The translations under genes were made by a program, and so were the position numbers. From positions 23,179,504-23,243,503 of the forward strand of contig NC_066847.1 of NCBI RefSeq assembly GCF_001640805.2: 64,000 nucleotides of DNA, in the 5' to 3' direction. The notes beneath the pieces are model-generated. The model did not search any database. It was not told the origin of the DNA and saw only the letters and a list, made by a program, of their open reading frames with translations. This document shows, one piece after another, positions 59,301 to 64,000 of the stretch (the first letter of the stretch is position 1; each line of letters starts with the position of its first letter). This DNA is from Lates calcarifer. Its lineage: Eukaryota > Chordata > Actinopteri > Centropomidae.

Positions 59301-62250
59301 GACTGTTCATTGAAGCACCATGCAGAATTAAAACAGTGCAGTTTTGGCCAAATGCAAAATTTCTAATCTCATTTCATGTTTGCAGAAGTTTAGAAGTGCG
59401 TCACTGTTGCTCATGTCTCAGTCCCTCACTGGTTGAAAGACACACAAGTGTCATGGCACATGTGTTGAGGACCTCCTGCACTATACTATCCAGGCACTTT
59501 GTGGTTATTGCTCCCTCGCTTTGAACTTACATTTGCAAATTAGTTCCTTTACAAAGTCTCTCCACATCTATGTCTCTCAAATCTAAAAGAACCCTCATCA
59601 GACTAGAGCCTAAAATGAAACAGATGTTGAAAAGCGAGTCACCAGACATGAGAGATTTTCCTCCTGCTAATTAAACTGATTTGTTGCACGCGCCTTTCTG
59701 TTTGGATTTGCTGTCGCCACCCACTTTGGAGATGAAGGGAAATGCAAAGTGGAGATGAATGGCACAGTAATCCAGCCTTACCTGAGAAAAGACATCAGTT
59801 CAAAATAGACTATAATTAAAACTAACTCCTTATCAGCAATGAACTGAGGTTTCTCCGACCCCCTACCCTAAACCCACAGGAACTGGGAAGTGGAATAATT
59901 GATGTTTTCTTTTCTTTCTTTTTTTTCTCAGAGAAGCAGAAACAGGAGACAACAAGCTCAGATCACTTTTGTCTTAGCATCATTGTTTTTCCTTTGTGTT
60001 GCCCTCAGAATAGCACAAGAGCTGATATTGAAAGAATAATATTTTTGACTTTTATTCTACTGTCATCTGAGGTACTTTTATCATCAACACACCGTCAAGA
60101 ATGAAATATTGTACCAGTTTTTAAAGTAAAGGCAAAATTAATTTCAAGATGAATTGCAACTGACTGGTATCTCAGGATTCAGCATGAATGCAGCTGTAGG
60201 ATGTTTTTTTGTCATTGTTCACCCTCAGAAGATGAAAAGGGAAAATTTTTCTTCAAGTTTGTAACTCTACTTAAATTGAATTTAGGGATGGTATGAAAAT
60301 TATTATGTGGGGAGGAAAGGAAGGTCAGAAAATCATCATCCCAGAGTATTTATATTTTTGTCATCTCAGAGGTAGATTTAATTTTATTAAAAAAAGCATA
60401 TGACAACAATTTGTTTCTATTTATAAGGGCTAATAAATTAGAGGTTAATAGGACAGAATAAATGCAGATATTTGTTAGTGACTGAGTTATATCTACAGTG
60501 TTTTTTTTCACTTGTGTTATTTTTTATAACCCACCTACACCACCTCTCACCTTCACTTTGTTTTTCACCTAATCAGAACATTGAGCAGTAAAGTTACATG
60601 CGTCACAAAATATCATGTCATATAAAGTGACAGTGACGTCTCTCATTTCCACAGTAAAGAATGGCTGGAATATTTGTTAATCAAGATTTGCAGACTGCGA
60701 TTTAGACTCATATTTTTTTAATTTGGGTAAATGTGGAAAGTTATTATTCCATTAAGGTTAAACTTAGAGTACACAGTTATAGCCTCACCAATTTTTGAAT
60801 CCAATACTGTGAGTTTAAAAGCTTAAAAATCCAATAACAAAATATATCCACAATAGCATTTTTTTTAAAAGCATAATCACATGACATAAACAACTATCTT
60901 GATGTGGATCCCTTAGTTTTGCTTTATTTAAGAACTATGACCAGGATGCATATTGAGTGGTGACTTTTTACACTGTAAAAATCAACTTATGAGTGCACTC
61001 TGGTGGACGGACTATGTAAACTTTTACAGTACCTCAAATCTAGTTAGGCACTTCTGTACTGCAAATTCTTGTTACTTATCAGCCAACTGATTCACAGATA
61101 CCAGTATAGCACTTTGTATATTGTAAGTTATTTAAGATATTAAGGGAGAGTGCTGGATCTTTCTGAGAAAGGGGAGGGTCCAAAGAAATTGTTAATAATG
61201 CAGTAGTTAGAAGAGTCTTGCTTTTTAAAAAAGTGAGCCCCCCCCCCCCAAAATAATTTTCATAGAGTCTTTTATTTTCTTCAGCATATTTCAGTGTAGT
61301 CTACCCTGAAGCTCAGCACTTCTGCTGTACCTGTTCACCATCTCCAATCCTTTCTTCTCTCAATCTGTTTCCTGGCCCTCTGTGTGTGACCGGGTCTATC
61401 CAGCCACCAGGGTTGAGTTATTAATGCCCGGGGAGGCAGAGAGATGATTTCATTGCGTATTCAGGTGTGGGGATGGATGGCTTTCAGAGGCAGCCAGGGG
61501 AGTGCTGGGGAGGAGAGCCTCTGTAGAGAATAAATATACCTGTCTCTTGCTGATGTATTGGGCCACACTCGCTGCAATGCAAATCAAGCACTCTCCTCCT
61601 CCTAACTGCCTCCAGTATTACTCACCTATTCCCACCTGGATCCCCCACCAGGAAATACACTCAGTCACCCCAGACTCAGATGAGGCTTTCTGCGTGGAGT
61701 GGAGGAGCTCTCGGGTACGGGCTGTCTTCCCAGCGTGGTTCAGTTTTCCTGTTTGTTGATGGTGATATGACAAGCATCCGCGCCTTATCATCACACTGCA
61801 TTTCCCAGGTGACTTCACATGTTCTGGTGTTCATTATCCATCCTGACTGCCAGATAATTAAGGGCAGAGGCTTGGAGTTGACATTAAAGCAAAGGTTGTG
61901 AATGGCTTCTCGGAGGCCACACATCAGCTTTTACTGTTTTTGTTATAAATGAGAGGCTGGATTTGTAAGTGTTTTGGTCTGTGTCTTGAAATTGGCTGCG
62001 TTTTCAGGAGGTTTTGATCAGTCTCAGACAATAAGGACAGAAGGATTTTATTTCCAGGGCCACGCGAGTACCCAGCTGTGTGTGTTCACTCTTGCTTCTG
62101 CACTTTTATTTTCCTCCGAGACTGAATGTGAACCTCTCATATACAACACCAAACACTGAGTGGTGGCCAAAAATCCTAAGAACTTCAAGGAAAATAAGAT
62201 GAAAGGTACCTGCAGTTATTTTTCATTGAATTTGTCTTGCATTAAGAGAA

Positions 62251-62510
62251 TAGTTTGACATTTTCAGAAACACTTATTCACTTCCTTTGCAGAGAATTGG
62301 ATGAGATGTGCGTCTGACTTTTCTTTTGCTGGGATGGTCACTGTCTAATGTCTTGGTTCTTCGTCTCTCCAATGTTTCCAGGCAAAGCTAACAGGTTGCT
62401 GACTCTAACTCTATTTTTAATGGACTAAACAAGAGCAAACAAGAGTAATATGCTCTCATCTAACTCGCAGCATGAAAGCAAATGGGTGTATCACCCAGTA
62501 CATCAAACTA
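62251..62510. mobile_element. Short inverted-repeat element related to the AAGCTAAGCTAACC family
   Basis: The ends are TAGTTTGA at 62251-62258 and TCAAACTA at 62503-62510, a perfect 8-bp inverted repeat. Inside it are GTTTCCAGGCAAAGCTAAC and CTCATCTAACTCGCAGC, shared with the copy at 361-690. Confidence 0.55.
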
Positions 62511-63048
62511 TTTCAATTCATGTGTTTACCTTTTAAAATTTCCATTAGTCATGTTCTGGCAGTGCAGCTAGTTTGCACTGTGGATGTGTATTAAAACATA
62601 TTCTATTAACACAGCAATACTCACACTGTGGTGAGAGTTGCTTACATCAAATTTTTTATTTATTGCCTGAAACTTGCACATGCAAAACAAATAGATATGT
62701 TACCTAGCATGAGTTAGATTGCTCAAGTTGCTCTTAGAATAGTCAGATTCCATGTAGTGACTTAGAGCTACAGTGCATGAAACTCCATAGTGAAACCAAG
62801 CTAAATAAGGTCTTGGTTGGAAATAGCCAGAAGGATCCTCTAAAGCCTGACACCTGTATGTGAGGAAACATTTGATCATTGATCTCAGACTAGACCCCAT
62901 TATTATGTCATAGCTGGCTCGAACACAGAGCATAATAACGCACACAGCAATGCGGTGGAAGTTTACTGTGTGAGAGTTCATTTAAATAAATGTTGAAAAT
63001 CATATACCAAACACCACAAAGCCACAAAGGTGCTGCTGCAGGAGGGTG

Positions 63049-63069
63049 GAGAGAGAGAGAGAGAGAGAG
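63049..63069. repeat. (GA)n microsatellite
   Basis: About ten GA units within a purine-rich stretch. Confidence 0.9.
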
Positions 63070-64000
63070 GGAGGGCTGACCTTTCTATAGAGGCTCAGCC
63101 CACATGTAGGTGCTTGCCAAACAGCTGATCAAGCAGGAGTTAACAGGAAACACTAAAACAAAACAGGATGTAAACTTCCCCATTCAGACTAAATAACAGC
63201 ACTTTACTGATCATGCCACTTCTTTATTCGAAGGTCTCACGAAGGACTGTGCTGGCACCAGTTAGTGGACAGGCAGTGGATTATGGCACAGTCTGTGTAT
63301 CTTCTTTTATGTTTAGTGCATTTACTTTTCCACTTAGTTAATACTGCATAGAGGGCTGGCTGATTTGATTATAAACAATGCATTTTCCTATTCTGCATCT
63401 GTCTCATCTTTTGCCTGTATCGTTCTTGGAGGGTCCCTGCGGGCCAGAGCTGGACAGGGATCCTGATGATATTTGGCATTTCATCACCCCAGTGAGATCT
63501 CAGACTTCCCATACTGTATCCTCCAAATTATATCACTTGAGCTAATTTACACCAGCTTCAATTCACACCAGCGTCCTCTGTGAGTGGCTGATGTGACAAT
63601 TTGGTGCTCAGAAAGTTCCACTAATTCACAATCTGTACAGGTACTGCTCTGTGGTGTCGGACTCTGCTGTTTTATTCTGCTCACTCACTGTACTGAATCT
63701 TTCAGGAGCCAGTGAGAAGATTAACTGCAGTGTTCCAGATCAAAGGATTGCTTTCTGTATTTAATAACAGATCATTATTTTGCTTTGAAATATTAGAAAG
63801 GAAGAAGTATACACTTAAAGATTGCACTTTGATGGCTCTCCTCTTTTCATTTGGGTGGTCTTGACTGTGGCTCTAATTTAAAAAAGCAACAACACCTTAA
63901 CCGTCGGTGATACTACGTGATGGGGCTGAGCCACTTCTTTGATTTCATCTTCTCCCTGTTTTGCTGTGTTTGATTTATTCAAGTGGAAAGTTGTCAGAGT

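Larger units (their letters stand above)
47839..64000 (+). other. Apparent first intron, part 3, to window end
   Basis: No convincing exon. It holds a 21-nt C-run (54320-54340), a 12-nt C-run (61238-61249), a GA repeat (63049-63069), two inverted-repeat elements and one AT-rich repeat copy listed separately. A 171-codon minus-strand frame (48311-48826) has no recognisable domain. Segment 48050-48270, rich in TAAT and ATTA sites, is a candidate regulatory stretch. Confidence 0.4.

Noticed and set aside
1..64000. CRISPR arrays, operons, prophage, viral or toxin genes, tRNA or rRNA genes
   Set aside because: None seen. Direct repeats are simple repeats or dispersed elements, and the gene structure is that of a vertebrate nuclear genome. 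A tRNA or microRNA search tool could still reveal small genes missed by eye.

Overview
This is a eukaryotic nuclear window, almost certainly from a ray-finned fish and probably a percomorph. Coding sequence is split into short exons with GT-AG introns of consistent phase. The proteins are vertebrate receptor and transcription-factor families. The interspersed repeats resemble ones I associate with percomorph genomes. There is no operon structure, and most long open frames here are intron read-through or chance.

Three genes are supported. (1) Minus strand, 1-10344: a DCBLD1-like receptor (signal peptide, CUB, LCCL, discoidin/F5-F8C, transmembrane helix, tyrosine-rich tail). I rebuilt 15 phase-compatible coding exons, including two 38-nt micro-exons; the C-terminus runs off the left edge. 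(2) Plus strand, 12507-18136: a glucocorticoid modulatory element-binding protein closest to GMEB1, with 9 coding exons, an intact SAND domain and a short, divergent C-terminus. It is transcribed away from the DCBLD gene, and the roughly 0.7 kb between the two 5' ends probably acts as a shared or paired promoter. (3) Plus strand, 22511-22580: a signal-peptide exon ending in a phase-1 donor. It opens a gene whose other exons I cannot find in the remaining 41 kb. Exon design, intron length and neighbourhood suggest a type IIB receptor tyrosine phosphatase (ptpru or ptprk), but this is inference.

Layout: 1-10.5 kb receptor gene; 10.35-11.25 kb divergent promoters; 12.5-19.8 kb gmeb gene and 3' UTR; 19.8-22.2 kb intergenic; 22.2-22.6 kb promoter and first exon; 22.6-64 kb apparent first intron. 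That intron holds an old Rex3/RTE LINE 3' end, several inverted-repeat elements, six or so copies of one AT-rich repeat family across the window, simple repeats, and a few stretches dense in homeodomain/POU-type sites that could be enhancers.

I found no prokaryotic-style system, CRISPR array, viral gene or toxin gene. The most useful observations are the micro-exon-resolved receptor tail with six YxxP motifs, a perfect CArG box in the receptor promoter, upstream ORFs abutting the third gene's start codon, and a strong splice donor overlapping the gmeb stop codon.
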